Shown piece by piece: positions 22,040-29,922 of a DNA stretch of 32,354 nucleotides. The position numbers were made by a program, and so were the translations under genes. This DNA comes from Geminicoccaceae bacterium (GTDB lineage Bacteria; Pseudomonadota; Alphaproteobacteria; Geminicoccales; Geminicoccaceae), in the NCBI GenBank assembly GCA_025054575.1, contig JANWZN010000021.1, positions 1 to 32,354 on the forward strand, read 5' to 3'. The notes under the pieces were generated by a model, which did not search any database, had not been told where the DNA came from, and saw only the letters and a program-made list of their open reading frames with translations. The stretch's first letter is position 1, and each line of letters starts with the position of its first letter.

Positions 22040-22717
22040 TCAGCGACGCCAGACCGGATCCTCGAGCTGGTCCAAGAGGGCAGCGTGCGCCTCGAGCTCG
22101 GCCGGGCTGGGCGCGTGCGGCCGTGGCGGTCGATAGCGCCGAGCCCCGACCGCCGCCTGCCCCGGGCCCGCGCGTCCGGCGACGCCCAGGGCGAGGTCGA
22201 CCTGCCGGCCGCCGATCAGATGCAGGTAGACCTCGGCCAAGAGCTGGCAGTCGAGCAGTGCCCCGTGCAGCTTGCGCGCGCTCGCGTCGACCGCGAACCG
22301 GCGACAGAGCGCATCGAGGCTCGCGGGTGCGCCGGGAAAGCGCCGCTGCGCGATCGCGAGCGTGTCGATCACGCGATCCGCCTCGAGCAACGGTCGCTCG
22401 ATCCGGGCGAGTTCGGCGTTCAAAAAGGCGAGATCGAAGGCGGCGTTGTGGATGACGAGCGGGCTGTCGCCGAGAAAGGCCAAGAGCTCGTCGACCGCCT
22501 CGGCGAAGGTCGGAAAGCCCTCGAGAAAGGCTCGGTCGAGACCGTGCACCCGACGCGCCTCCTCCGGCACGTCGCGCTCGGGGTTCAAATAGCTCTGGAA
22601 GGTGCGGCCGGTCGGCACGTGGTTGACGAGCTCGAGGGCCGCCACCTCGACGAGCCGGTGGCCGGCGGCCGGATCGAGCCCCGTCGTCTCGGTATCGAGC
22701 ACGATTTCGCGGATCAT
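22040..22717 (-). CDS. dnaQ: DNA polymerase III epsilon subunit
   Basis: The proofreading 3'-5' exonuclease of the replicative polymerase, 225 residues. The DEDDh motifs are in order: Exo [10 protein letters not shown] near residue 8, Exo [13 protein letters not shown], and Exo III with [14 protein letters not shown], where the histidine is general base. After the nuclease domain, GGRQVDLAL carries a QxxLxL-like sliding-clamp motif. The tail is rich in Pro and Arg and would bind the alpha subunit. The ATG at 22717 overlaps the coaE stop (ATGA), so the two are coupled. Confidence 0.96.
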   Translation of the reverse strand: MIREIVLDTETTGLDPAAGHRLVEVAALELVNHVPTGRTFQSYLNPERDVPEEARRVHGLDRAFLEGFPTFAEAVDELLAFLGDSPLVIHNAAFDLAFLNAELARIERPLLEADRVIDTLAIAQRRFPGAPASLDALCRRFAVDASARKLHGALLDCQLLAEVYLHLIGGRQVDLALGVAGRAGPGQAAVGARRYRPPRPHAPSPAELEAHAALLDQLEDPVWRR

Positions 22718-23370
22718 CGGCTTCGTCCCTTGGACGCGAGTTCGCTCGAGAGCCAGCGCTCGGGCCAGGCCCTGCCGCGTTCCCGGGCCAGGCTGCGGAT
22801 GATCCGGGCCACGGCCTCGGCCGTCCGGCCGCGATCGGCACCCGAGCCGATCACGAAGTCGGCGCGCCTCAGCTTGACCGTTTCCGGCGCTTGCTCGGCG
22901 CGGATCGCCGCCAGTTTGGCCAGCGTCATGCCCGGCCGGCGCAGCGCTCGCTGCGCTTGCAGAAGCGGATGCGCGCTCACCACCACCACCCGATCCACCC
23001 TCCGCTCGGCCCCCGTCTCGAACAAGAGCGGGATGTCGAGGAGCACGATCGGCCGGCCGGCCCGGCACTGCACCTCGAGGAAGCGACGCTGCGCGGCGCG
23101 GACGAGCGGGTGCACGATCGCTTCGAGCCGGCGCAGGGCGTCGCGGTCGCCGAGCACGAGCCGCGCGAGCTTCGGCCGGTCGACGCCGCCCTCCGGCCCG
23201 ATCGCCTCGGGAAAGGCGGCGCCGACCGGGGCGACCGCCGCCCCGCCGGGCCGGAACAGATCGTGCACGAGCGCATCGGCATCGCACACCGGCACACCCA
23301 TGGCACGGAACAGCCGGGCGGCGTGGCTCTTGCCCATCGCGATCGAACCGGTGAGGCCCAGGATCAACAA
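22714..23370 (-). CDS. coaE: Dephospho-CoA kinase
   Basis: CoaE phosphorylates the 3'-OH of dephospho-CoA in the last step of coenzyme A synthesis. The 218-residue protein has the P-loop [11 protein letters not shown] at 5-15, [11 protein letters not shown] with the catalytic-type aspartate at about 29-39, and [13 protein letters not shown] in the middle, a strong CoaE signature. The start is a TTG at 23370, 8 bases after GAGG; no ATG is available before the P-loop. It follows maf by 10 bases and overlaps dnaQ by four. In many Alphaproteobacteria aroE sits between maf and coaE; here it does not. Confidence 0.95.
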   Translation of the reverse strand: MLILGLTGSIAMGKSHAARLFRAMGVPVCDADALVHDLFRPGGAAVAPVGAAFPEAIGPEGGVDRPKLARLVLGDRDALRRLEAIVHPLVRAAQRRFLEVQCRAGRPIVLLDIPLLFETGAERRVDRVVVVSAHPLLQAQRALRRPGMTLAKLAAIRAEQAPETVKLRRADFVIGSGADRGRTAEAVARIIRSLARERGRAWPERWLSSELASKGRSR

Positions 23371-23380
23371 GGAGCACGCC

Positions 23381-24034
23381 TCAGTCGAGGAGCACGCGCT
23401 GCTCGCGCAAAAAGGCCAGAAGCGGCAAGAGCGGCAGGCCCAGGATCGTGAAATGGTCGCCCGCCACGCGGCTCACGAGCTGCGCGCCTTCGCCCTCGAG
23501 CCGATAAGCACCGACGCTCGCGAGCACGCCGTCGCCGCAGCGCGCGAGATAGGCGTCGAGGAACGCGTCCGAGAACGGTCGCACGAGGAGCTCGGCCACG
23601 TCGACCGTGTGCCAGATCCGCGCCCCCTCGCGCAGCACGACGACGGCGCAGACGAGCCTGTGGGTCCGGCCGCGCAGGCGCTCGAGCTGGCGGCGTGCGG
23701 CCGCGAGATCGGCCGGCTTCTCGAGCCAATCGCCGTCGAGCTCGAGGATCTGGTCGGCGGCGATCACGAGGCTGCCCGGCGCGGCACGCCCGCTCACCGA
23801 GCGGCCCTTGAGCTCGGCCAAGAGGGTGGCGGCGTCGCGCACGGCAGCCCCTTCGGCACGAAGCGCGGCGAGCGCCTCGCTCTCGTCGACCGCCGGGGCG
23901 AGGGTGGTGAAGGCGAGCCCCGCCGCCTCGAGCAGCGCGGCGCGCGTCCGGCTGCCCGAGGCCAGGACGAGCGGCGGCTCGGGCCTCTGCCAGGCGGGCG
24001 CGGTGCTCGTCGCGAACGGTTCGTTAACCCGCAT
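23381..24034 (-). CDS. maf: Maf family nucleotide pyrophosphatase
   Basis: A 217-residue Maf protein, a cytoplasmic nucleoside triphosphate pyrophosphatase that cleans non-canonical or modified nucleotides. LVLASGSRTRAALLEAAGL is the N-terminal signature. AADQILELDGDWLEKPAD places a Gln after the catalytic-type Asp, closer to the YceF (m7GTP-like) branch than to the ADT-type dTTP/UTP branch; this subclass call is inference. GDGVLASVGAYRLEGEGAQLVSRVAGDHFTILGLPL is the C-terminal signature. It starts at ATG 24034, about 13 residues before the core, and heads maf-coaE-dnaQ. It diverges from the DUF1150 gene. Confidence 0.93.
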   Translation of the reverse strand: MRVNEPFATSTAPAWQRPEPPLVLASGSRTRAALLEAAGLAFTTLAPAVDESEALAALRAEGAAVRDAATLLAELKGRSVSGRAAPGSLVIAADQILELDGDWLEKPADLAAARRQLERLRGRTHRLVCAVVVLREGARIWHTVDVAELLVRPFSDAFLDAYLARCGDGVLASVGAYRLEGEGAQLVSRVAGDHFTILGLPLLPLLAFLREQRVLLD

Positions 24035-24078
24035 GTGCTGCAATCGCGGTGGCTCCGGCAGGGGGCCGCGCACGGTTC

Positions 24079-24098
24079 GAGGAGGAGGTGTCGGTATG
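24079..24098 (+). promoter_or_regulatory. Strong ribosome site of the DUF1150 gene
   Basis: GAGGAGGAGGTG (24079-24090) stands just before ATG 24096 and fixes the start of this 70-residue gene. It suggests efficient translation. Confidence 0.5.
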
Positions 24099-24308
24099 GC
24101 TCGCCAGCGACCGCCGGGCACGGCCCGCCGCCCGCGCACGACTTATGCCGATCGGCCGGCCGCCTATGTCAAGCCCGTGAGCGAGGAGGGCGAGACCGTC
24201 TATGCCGTGTTCAGCGAGGACGGCCGGCTGGTCGGCATCGCACCCACCCGGGCGCTCGCGATCTGGGGTGCGCGCCGGCACGCCTTCGTCCCGGTCGACG
24301 CGCATTGA
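24096..24308 (+). CDS. DUF1150 family small protein
   Basis: A 70-residue soluble, basic-headed protein. The core YVKPVSEEGETVYAVFSEDG and the end ALAIWGARRHAFVPVDAH fit the DUF1150 family of Alphaproteobacteria, which is short, ends in a similar His/Pro/Val pattern, and has no known function. DUF1150 genes are often beside a small heat-shock protein gene; none is here. The gene stands alone between the divergent maf and the convergent sensor-kinase gene. The gap 24309-24424 contains a 9-base inverted repeat (24316-24324 with 24414-24422) around a small GC hairpin, perhaps a weak terminator. Family assignment is by eye. Confidence 0.75.
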   Translation: MARQRPPGTARRPRTTYADRPAAYVKPVSEEGETVYAVFSEDGRLVGIAPTRALAIWGARRHAFVPVDAH

Positions 24309-24424
24309 GCGACGCCCGGGATCGGCTGCGCGGAACGGCCCCGAGAAGCGATACGAGGGGGCGACCGCGAGAAAACGACCCCGCAGAGCGGTCCGCTCGC
24401 CCGCGGCGGGCAGCGATCCCGGTT

Positions 24425-25777
24425 TCAAAGCGGCAGGCGCACCGTCGCCTTGAGGCCGCCCTTGCGCGAGCGGTCGAGCGTGAGATCGCCGCCGTGGCCG
24501 AGCACGATGTCGCGCGCGATCGTGAGCCCCAGGCCCACGCCCCCGGTCGCGCGCGAGCGCGACTGGTCGAGCCGGACGAAGGGCTGGAAGACGCGCTCGC
24601 GCTGCGCTTCGGGAATGCCCGGTCCGTCGTCCTCGACCGCGATCTCGACATGGTGGGTGTCGCGCCGGGCGCTGATCCCGACCCAGCGGGCGTGGCGACA
24701 GGCATTGTCGACGAGGTTGGCGAGGCAGCGGCGGAAGGCGAGCGGCCGGACCGGCAGGGTGAGCGCGGGGTCGGCCTCGACCTCGGCCGCAAGCCCGCTG
24801 CGCTGGGCCCGTTCGCGCATCGATTCGAGGATCGGGGCCAGGGGCGTGGGCTCGATCGTCTCGCGCCCCTCGCCGCGGGCGAAGGCCAGATAGTCCTCGA
24901 CCAGCTGTTCCATCTCGGCGACGTCGGCCTGCAGCCCGGCCACGATCGGATCGCCGTGATCGCGCAGCAGTTCGAGCTCGAGCTTCATCCGGGTGAGCGG
25001 TGTGCGCAGATCGTGGCTCACCGCCGCCAGCATCTCGGTGCGCTGCGCCACGAAGCGGTTGATGCGCTCGCGCATCTGGTTGAAGGCGCGGGCGGCGGCG
25101 CGCACCTCGGCCGCACCCTGCGGCCGGAAGGGCCCCGGATCCCGCCCCTTGCCGAAGCTCTCGACCGCGCGCGCGAGCCGGCGGATCGGCCGGACCTGCA
25201 GGCGCATGAAATGGATCGCGATCAGCAAGAGCACGACCGAGGCCCCGACCATCCACGCCAAGAGGATTCCCGTCGTGGTCGAGGTCACGCGCTTGCGCGA
25301 ACTCAACACGCGCAAGACGCCGTCCTCGAGCTCGACGTAGACGGCGATCCGTTCGGGCTCGACCGGGCGCAGATCGACCAGGAACGGCCGGTCGAGCGCC
25401 TCCTCGAAGGCTTCCACGATCTTGTTGTCGATGTGCGCGAGCAGGCCGCGATCGATCCCGGCCGTCCGCGCCGCCTGCTCGAGGCGCTCCCCCGGCGAGA
25501 AGGAGAGGCGCAGATCGAGCCGGCGCCGGGCCTGGTCCATGAGCCTGGCCTCGGCCTCCGGGCCGGGCGCCGCCTCCAACAGTTCGGCCAGGAGTGCCAC
25601 CTCGCCCGCCACGCCTGTGGCGAGCCAGCGCGTCACCGTGTCCCAATGGCGATTGTAGAAGACGATCGTGAGCAGGATCTGCAGCAGCACGATCGGCAGG
25701 ACGACGATCAGGAGCGAGCGGCCGAAGAGCGAGCGCGGCACGATCGTGCGGTCGAGGAACCGGCGCACCGGGCCCAA
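24425..25777 (-). CDS. EnvZ-like sensor histidine kinase
   Basis: A 450-residue membrane kinase partnered with the OmpR-type regulator upstream. Membrane helices at about 20-40 and 169-190 bracket a periplasmic domain of about 125 residues. A HAMP linker (about 191-243) leads to the phospho-acceptor His255 in AAVSHDLRTPLTRMK. The ATPase has N box LANLVDNACRHA, G1 VEDDGPGIP and G2 GGVGLGLTIA, all intact. The start is a TTG at 25777 with GGGGAG about 8 bases upstream, 3 bases after the regulator stop. The input signal is unknown. The layout is EnvZ-like, but the periplasmic sequence does not identify a ligand. Confidence 0.93.
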   Translation of the reverse strand: MGPVRRFLDRTIVPRSLFGRSLLIVVLPIVLLQILLTIVFYNRHWDTVTRWLATGVAGEVALLAELLEAAPGPEAEARLMDQARRRLDLRLSFSPGERLEQAARTAGIDRGLLAHIDNKIVEAFEEALDRPFLVDLRPVEPERIAVYVELEDGVLRVLSSRKRVTSTTTGILLAWMVGASVVLLLIAIHFMRLQVRPIRRLARAVESFGKGRDPGPFRPQGAAEVRAAARAFNQMRERINRFVAQRTEMLAAVSHDLRTPLTRMKLELELLRDHGDPIVAGLQADVAEMEQLVEDYLAFARGEGRETIEPTPLAPILESMRERAQRSGLAAEVEADPALTLPVRPLAFRRCLANLVDNACRHARWVGISARRDTHHVEIAVEDDGPGIPEAQRERVFQPFVRLDQSRSRATGGVGLGLTIARDIVLGHGGDLTLDRSRKGGLKATVRLPL

Positions 25778-25780
25778 GGC

Positions 25781-26473
25781 TCAACTCCCCGTGCGCAGGA
25801 CGTAGCCCGCGCCGCGCAGCGTCAACAGCCAGCGCGGCTGCCGCGGATCCTCCTCGATCTTGCGGCGCAGGCGGACGATCTGGACGTCGATCGCGCGGTC
25901 CGAGCCCGTGAGCTTCGCGCGCGCCCCGAGTTCGGCGCGGCTCAAGGCGCGGCCCGGCTGCAGCGCCAGGCATTTGAGGAGCGCCGCTTCGCCGGCCGTC
26001 AGATGGACCGGCGCGCCCTCGCGCTCGAGCACGAGGGTGGTCGGATCGAAGCGAAAAGGGCCGAAGCGCACCGCACCACCGGTCGCATCCGCACCCGACG
26101 GGACCCGGCGAAGGATGGCCGCGATCCGCAACAAGAGCTCGCGCGGCTCGAACGGCTTGACGAGATAGTCGTCGGCCCCGGATTCGAGGCCCTTGATCCG
26201 GTCCTCCGGCTCGCCGCGGGCGGTCAACAGCAAGATGGGCACGCTCCAGTCGCGCCGCAGCCGCGCGGTGAGCTCGATCCCGTCGCGATCGGGCAGCATC
26301 ACGTCGAGCACGATCAGATCGACGGCGAGCCGCGCGAGCGCCGCCTCGGCGCCGGCGGCATCCGCGGCGAGCGAGACGAGATAGCCGTGCTGGACGAGAT
26401 AGCGGCGCAACAGCTCGCGCAAGCGGACGTCGTCGTCGACGACGAGGATGTGGACACCCTCTACGGCCGGCAT
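25781..26473 (-). CDS. OmpR-family response regulator (PetR-like)
   Basis: A 230-residue response regulator. The receiver domain has the acidic pair D13/D14, phospho-acceptor D57 (IVLDVMLPDRDG), T84 and K106 (DDYLVKPF). The winged-helix DNA-binding domain from about 135 contains LTAGEAALLKCLALQPGRALSR, DRAIDVQIVRLRRKIEEDP and LLTLRGAGYVL. It lies between a MarR gene and a kinase gene on one strand. This order recalls the PetP (MarR) and PetR (OmpR) pair described in Rhodobacter capsulatus, where PetR supports respiratory growth. Orthology is inference from context and should be tested by phylogeny. Confidence 0.94.
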   Translation of the reverse strand: MPAVEGVHILVVDDDVRLRELLRRYLVQHGYLVSLAADAAGAEAALARLAVDLIVLDVMLPDRDGIELTARLRRDWSVPILLLTARGEPEDRIKGLESGADDYLVKPFEPRELLLRIAAILRRVPSGADATGGAVRFGPFRFDPTTLVLEREGAPVHLTAGEAALLKCLALQPGRALSRAELGARAKLTGSDRAIDVQIVRLRRKIEEDPRQPRWLLTLRGAGYVLRTGS

Positions 26474-26482
26474 GGCGAGCGC

Positions 26483-26962
26483 TCAGCCGGTCGGCCGGCC
26501 GCCCGGGCGCCGGGTCGCGGCCTCGGCCAGCTCGCCGAGCACCCGTTGGAAGCCGGCCACGGCCTCGGCCCCGGCGCTCTGGAACGCGCGGCGCAGGCCG
26601 AGCTTGCGCCGCTCGCCGATCGCGTTCACGAGCGCTCGACCGCGTTCGGTGAGCCGCAGAGGCCGGCGGCGACGATCGCCGCGATCGCGCTCGCGGGTGA
26701 CGAGCCCGGCCGCCTCGAGGGCCTGGAGATGGCGCGAGGTCGACTGTTTGGCCGTGCCCAACAGGCTCGCGAGCTCGGCGAGCGTGGCGCCCGGGCGGCG
26801 GTGGATCAGCCACAAGAGGTCGAGATCGTGCTCGGCGAGCCCGGCCCGCGCGCGCGCACCCGCACTCTCCGCGGCGAGCCCGCGCTCGGCCAGCAACAAC
26901 AGCTCGAGGGCCTGCTCGAGCGCGTCGTCGCGCAGAAAGAGAGGGCTCGTGAGGCTGCTCAT
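26483..26962 (-). CDS. MarR-family regulator (PetP-like)
   Basis: A 159-residue winged-helix regulator. The recognition region is LAELASLLGTAKQSTSRHLQALEAAGLVTRERDRGDRRRRPLRLTERG (about 60-110), with the arginine-rich wing DRGDRRRRP. MarR proteins act as dimers, usually as ligand- or redox-responsive repressors. It has no cysteine, so thiol sensing is unlikely. The ATG at 26962 precedes the regulator gene by 9 bases after its stop, so MarR, regulator and kinase form one unit. It diverges from ilvE across 116 bases that hold the promoter at 26996. Confidence 0.9.
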   Translation of the reverse strand: MSSLTSPLFLRDDALEQALELLLLAERGLAAESAGARARAGLAEHDLDLLWLIHRRPGATLAELASLLGTAKQSTSRHLQALEAAGLVTRERDRGDRRRRPLRLTERGRALVNAIGERRKLGLRRAFQSAGAEAVAGFQRVLGELAEAATRRPGGRPTG

Positions 26963-26995
26963 GCGGGCGCGATGGGTCGCCTGCCGGGGCTCGCG

Positions 26996-27020
26996 TTGAC
27001 ACTTATGGTGCCGGATGATA
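26996..27020 (+). promoter_or_regulatory. ilvE: Probable ilvE promoter
   Basis: A consensus -35 TTGACA occurs at 26996-27001. The -10 is less clear: GATGATA at 27014-27020 is the most A/T-rich candidate, with a spacing shorter than ideal. It sits in the divergent gap between the MarR gene and ilvE, so MarR autoregulation could also affect ilvE. Confidence 0.35.
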
Positions 27021-27078
27021 GCGGAGGCAATCCCGAATACCACAGTCGGGCCGCGTAGAACATCCGGGACGAGCCGTG

Positions 27079-27945
27079 ATGGCCGATATCGTGCCCTTCG
27101 ACGATCGCGACGGCTGGATCTGGTTCAACGGCGAGTTCGTCCCCTGGCGGGAAGCTCGGATCCACGTGCTCACCCACGCCCTCCACTATGCGAGCTGCGT
27201 GTTCGAGGGCGAGCGCTGCTACAACGGCAAGATCTTCAAGAGCACCGAGCACAGCCAGCGGCTTATCGACAGCGGCCGCATGCTCGGCTTCGAGATCCCC
27301 TACACGGTGGCCGAGCTCGACGCCGCCAAGGCCGCCACGGTGGCCAAAATGGGCTTCAAGGACTGCTACGTCCGGCCGCTCGCCTGGCGCGGCTCGGAGC
27401 AGATGGGGGTCTCGGCGCAGAAGGCGCGGATCAACGTCGCGATCGCCTGCTGGGAGTGGGGGGCGTACTACAAGGATCTCCGCCTCACCCGCGCGATCTA
27501 CGACCGGCCGGCGCCGAACACCGCCCCGGTCCACGCCAAGGCGGCCGGGCTCTACATGATCTGCACGCTGTCCAAGCACGCGGCCGAGGCCAAGGGCTTC
27601 GGCGACGCCTTGATGCTCGATTGGCGCGGCTATGTCGCCGAGACCACCGGCGCCAACATCTTCCTCGTGATCGACGGTGCGCTCCACACGCCCAAGCCCG
27701 ACTGCTTCTTGAACGGCATCACCCGGCAGACCGTGATCGCGATGGCGAAGGCGCGCGGCATCGAGGTGATCGAGCGCCACATCAAGCCCGAGGAGCTCGC
27801 CTCCGCCCAGGAGGTGTTCGTCACCGGCACCGCCGCCGAGATCACGCCCGTCCACGCGATCGACGATCTGACCTACCAGACCGGCCCGATCACCCGCACC
27901 CTGCTCGAGGACTTCCACCGCGCCACCCGCGGCCACGCCGGCTGA
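27079..27945 (+). CDS. ilvE: Branched-chain amino acid aminotransferase
   Basis: A class IV (D-fold) PLP aminotransferase of 288 residues that interconverts valine, leucine and isoleucine with their 2-oxo acids using glutamate/2-oxoglutarate. The catalytic lysine is K154 in VHAKAAGLY. THALHYASCVFEGERCY is the N-terminal signature, and GYVAETTGANIFLV and LNGITRQTVIAMA are the C-terminal phosphate-binding signatures. A GTG at 27076 directly precedes the ATG at 27079, so the start differs by at most one residue. A D-amino acid aminotransferase or aminodeoxychorismate lyase is less likely given length and motifs. It is convergent with secB. Confidence 0.94.
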   Translation: MADIVPFDDRDGWIWFNGEFVPWREARIHVLTHALHYASCVFEGERCYNGKIFKSTEHSQRLIDSGRMLGFEIPYTVAELDAAKAATVAKMGFKDCYVRPLAWRGSEQMGVSAQKARINVAIACWEWGAYYKDLRLTRAIYDRPAPNTAPVHAKAAGLYMICTLSKHAAEAKGFGDALMLDWRGYVAETTGANIFLVIDGALHTPKPDCFLNGITRQTVIAMAKARGIEVIERHIKPEELASAQEVFVTGTAAEITPVHAIDDLTYQTGPITRTLLEDFHRATRGHAG

Positions 27946-27951
27946 GCGGAC

Positions 27952-27980
27952 GGCCGGGGCGGGCGCCGACGGCGCCGGCC
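27952..27980. terminator. GC-rich hairpin between ilvE and secB
   Basis: GGCCG (27952-27956) pairs with CGGCC (27976-27980), and inside them GGCGCC (27962-27967) pairs with GGCGCC (27971-27976) around GAC; the two pairings share one base, so they are partly exclusive. The site lies between two converging genes, but no T-run follows on either strand. It may act as a weak bidirectional or Rho-assisted terminator. Confidence 0.35.
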
Positions 27981-27995
27981 TCGGCCGCGCGGTGT

Positions 27996-28499
27996 TCAAG
28001 CCGACCCGGCCGCCTCCTGGCGGGCCGCGGCCTGCTGAGCGAGCCGGCGACGATAGAGGGTGGCGAAGTCGATCGGGTCGAGCAACAGCGGCGGCAGGCC
28101 GCCGTCGCGGGTGACGTCTGCGACGATCCGCCGCGCGAACGGGAACAGGATCCGCGGGCACTCGATCAACAGCAGCGGCTGCAGCGCATCCTCGGGGATG
28201 TTGGCGAGGGTGAAGACGCCGCCATAGGCCAGCTCCAGCAGGAAGAAGGCGGTCTCGCCCGATTTCGCGTCGATCCTGATCTGCAGCACGACCTCGTAAT
28301 GCTGCTCGCCGACCTGGCGGGCGTTGACATCGACGCCGATCTGGATCTCGGGCCGCGGTTGACCGGGGGCGAGGCCCATCGGCGCGCGCGGATTCTCGAA
28401 CGACAGGTCCTTGACGTACTGGGTCAGGATCGACAGGCGCGGTTGGTTGGCCTGCGCTTCCTCGCCCGCACCCTGGGGCGCGTTCGCCTCGCTCGTCAT
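27996..28499 (-). CDS. secB: Protein export chaperone SecB
   Basis: SecB is a tetrameric cytoplasmic chaperone that keeps exported precursors unfolded and hands them to SecA. The 167-residue protein shows LSILTQYVKDLSFENPRAP (about 22-40), the beta-strand core HYEVVLQIRIDAKSGETAFFLLELAYGGVF, and IECPRILFPFARRIVADVTRDGGLPPLLLDPIDFATLY, all strongly diagnostic. An acidic, glutamine-rich N-terminal tail precedes the core, and the C-terminus is Ala/Gln-rich. It starts at ATG 28499, 27 bases after the histidine-phosphatase gene on the same strand. Confidence 0.97.
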   Translation of the reverse strand: MTSEANAPQGAGEEAQANQPRLSILTQYVKDLSFENPRAPMGLAPGQPRPEIQIGVDVNARQVGEQHYEVVLQIRIDAKSGETAFFLLELAYGGVFTLANIPEDALQPLLLIECPRILFPFARRIVADVTRDGGLPPLLLDPIDFATLYRRRLAQQAAARQEAAGSA

Positions 28500-28526
28500 C
28501 GCTTCCTCGCTGGCGGTCGGTCTCGG

Positions 28527-29066
28527 CTAGGGGGTCGGTACGCCTTCCGGCAGCCGCAGGCGGACCGCGCCCAGATTTCCCACTTCCTGGCCGGTCAGGC
28601 AACGGATGAAGCCCCAATGGGTGACGACCGCGACCGTCTCCGGGGCCTCGAGCCGGGCGGCGCGCTCGAGAAAGCGACGGGCACGCGCTTCGAGGCTCGC
28701 CACGCTCTCGATCACCCCGCCCCACCACAGCGGCTCCAGATGGCCGAGCTCGAGCCCGGGCCACTCGGCGGCCAGGCGCTCGGGCGGCGACCCCTGGTCG
28801 CAGGAGAAGGCGCAGCGCTCGCGCACCAGAGGCTCGACCTCGATCGGCGCCTCGAGGCGCTCGGCCAGGATCACCGCGGTCTGCAGCGCGCGCCGATAGG
28901 GGCTCGCGATCAGCCGGCGGATGCCCTGGCGGCGCAGCTGCTCGGCGGCGGCCCGGGCCTCGGCCACGCCCTCGCTCGTGAGCGGCGGGTCGGGCAGGCC
29001 GGGATCGACCCGGCTCGCGCCGAACCGCCGGTTCCACTCCGATTGCGCGTGTCGCACCAACAGCAT
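28527..29066 (-). CDS. Histidine phosphatase family protein
   Basis: A 179-residue member of the histidine phosphatase (phosphoglycerate mutase-like) superfamily. The phospho-accepting motif is LLVRHAQSEWN at residues 2-12, with H6 as the nucleophile, and RRLIASPYRRALQTA follows. The second catalytic histidine is in VAVVTHWGFIRCLTG, and an acidic residue is supplied by the VEPLVRE region. It lacks the length and extra segments of a true phosphoglycerate mutase. The substrate cannot be told from sequence; small-molecule or protein phosphatases of this type are diverse. ATG 29066 gives the shortest possible lead to the motif. It is upstream of secB in the same direction and divergent from the Tim44-domain gene. 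Confidence 0.9.
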   Translation of the reverse strand: MLLVRHAQSEWNRRFGASRVDPGLPDPPLTSEGVAEARAAAEQLRRQGIRRLIASPYRRALQTAVILAERLEAPIEVEPLVRERCAFSCDQGSPPERLAAEWPGLELGHLEPLWWGGVIESVASLEARARRFLERAARLEAPETVAVVTHWGFIRCLTGQEVGNLGAVRLRLPEGVPTP

Positions 29067-29125
29067 CCGCTCCGCCCGTTCGCTGAATCGGCGTCCCGGC
29101 CGAGAGCGCCGGAGGCCCGGGCGGT

Positions 29126-29154
29126 TTGTTTTCGCCCGCGGCGGCTTATATGAT
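29126..29154 (+). promoter_or_regulatory. Sigma-70-type promoter for the Tim44-domain gene and mltA
   Basis: TTGTTT (29126-29131), a 17-base spacer and TATGAT (29149-29154) form a good housekeeping promoter. The transcript would begin near 29161, about 70 bases before the ATG at 29233. It stands out as an AT-rich patch in GC-rich sequence. Confidence 0.6.
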
Positions 29155-29232
29155 CGCTAGCGGCGCTTCTCGCCACCGGGGCGGCTGCGCCGGGTCCCGT
29201 GCCGGCCGAGGCTTCCCGGACGAACGTTGCGC

Positions 29233-29922
29233 ATGTCCGACGGCTACGCTCTCCTCGACATCCTGTTCTTCGCCGTCGTGGCGGTGTTCGTCGCGATGCG
29301 CCTGCGCTCGGTGCTCGGCCGCCGCACCGGCCACGAGCAAGAGCGACCGCCGAGGATCCGGCCGCAGCCCGCACCCGCCAATGGCGAGGCGAGCGAGAAG
29401 GTGGTGGCCCTACCCGACCGGCGTCGCGCCCCGGCCGAGGAGGCCGCGATCGCCGCGGAGGCCACACCCGGGCTCAAGGACGGCTTGACGCGGATCCGCC
29501 TCGCCGACCCGAGCTTCGACCTCGACGGTTTCCTCGAAGGGGCCAAGATCGCCTTCGGGATGATCGTCGAGGCCTTCGCCAAGGGCGACAAGGCGACGCT
29601 GGAGCCGCTCCTGGCACCACCCGTCTTCGCGAGCTTCGCAGCCGCGATCGACGAGCGCGGGCGCGCGGGCCGCACGCTCGAGACCGAGCTCGTCGCGATC
29701 CGTTCGGCCGAGCTCGTCGCTGCCGCGCTCGAGGGCCGCACGGCGCGCCTGACCGTCCGGTTCACGAGCGAGCAGATCAACTGCACGCGCGACGCCTCGG
29801 GGGCGGTGGTCGAGGGTGATCCGACCGCGGTCGAGACGGTCGTCGACCTCTGGACCTTCGAGCGCGACGTCACCTCGCGCGACCCGAACTGGCTCCTGGT
29901 CGAGACCCGATCGGCCTCGTGA
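29233..29922 (+). CDS. Tim44-like domain membrane-anchored protein
   Basis: A 229-residue protein with one N-terminal membrane helix (about 7-24, LLDILFFAVVAVFVAMRL), a variable Pro/Arg-rich linker to about 75, and a Tim44-like domain (about 85-225). The domain includes FDLDGFLEGAKIAFGMIVEAFAKGDKATLEPLLAPPVFASF and VDLWTFERDVTSRDPNWLLVETR, typical of alphaproteobacterial homologues of the mitochondrial import component Tim44. The bacterial role is thought to be at the inner membrane, possibly in membrane-protein handling, and is inferred. ATG 29233 is chosen; TTG at 29227 is in frame. The stop overlaps the mltA GTG. Confidence 0.92.
   Translation: MSDGYALLDILFFAVVAVFVAMRLRSVLGRRTGHEQERPPRIRPQPAPANGEASEKVVALPDRRRAPAEEAAIAAEATPGLKDGLTRIRLADPSFDLDGFLEGAKIAFGMIVEAFAKGDKATLEPLLAPPVFASFAAAIDERGRAGRTLETELVAIRSAELVAAALEGRTARLTVRFTSEQINCTRDASGAVVEGDPTAVETVVDLWTFERDVTSRDPNWLLVETRSAS

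Noticed and set aside
22085-27058. A 1657-codon plus-strand open frame across dnaQ, coaE, maf, DUF1150 and the two-component genes
   Set aside because: It runs antisense to several confirmed genes, has no recognisable domain, and looks like other composition-driven open frames in the window.
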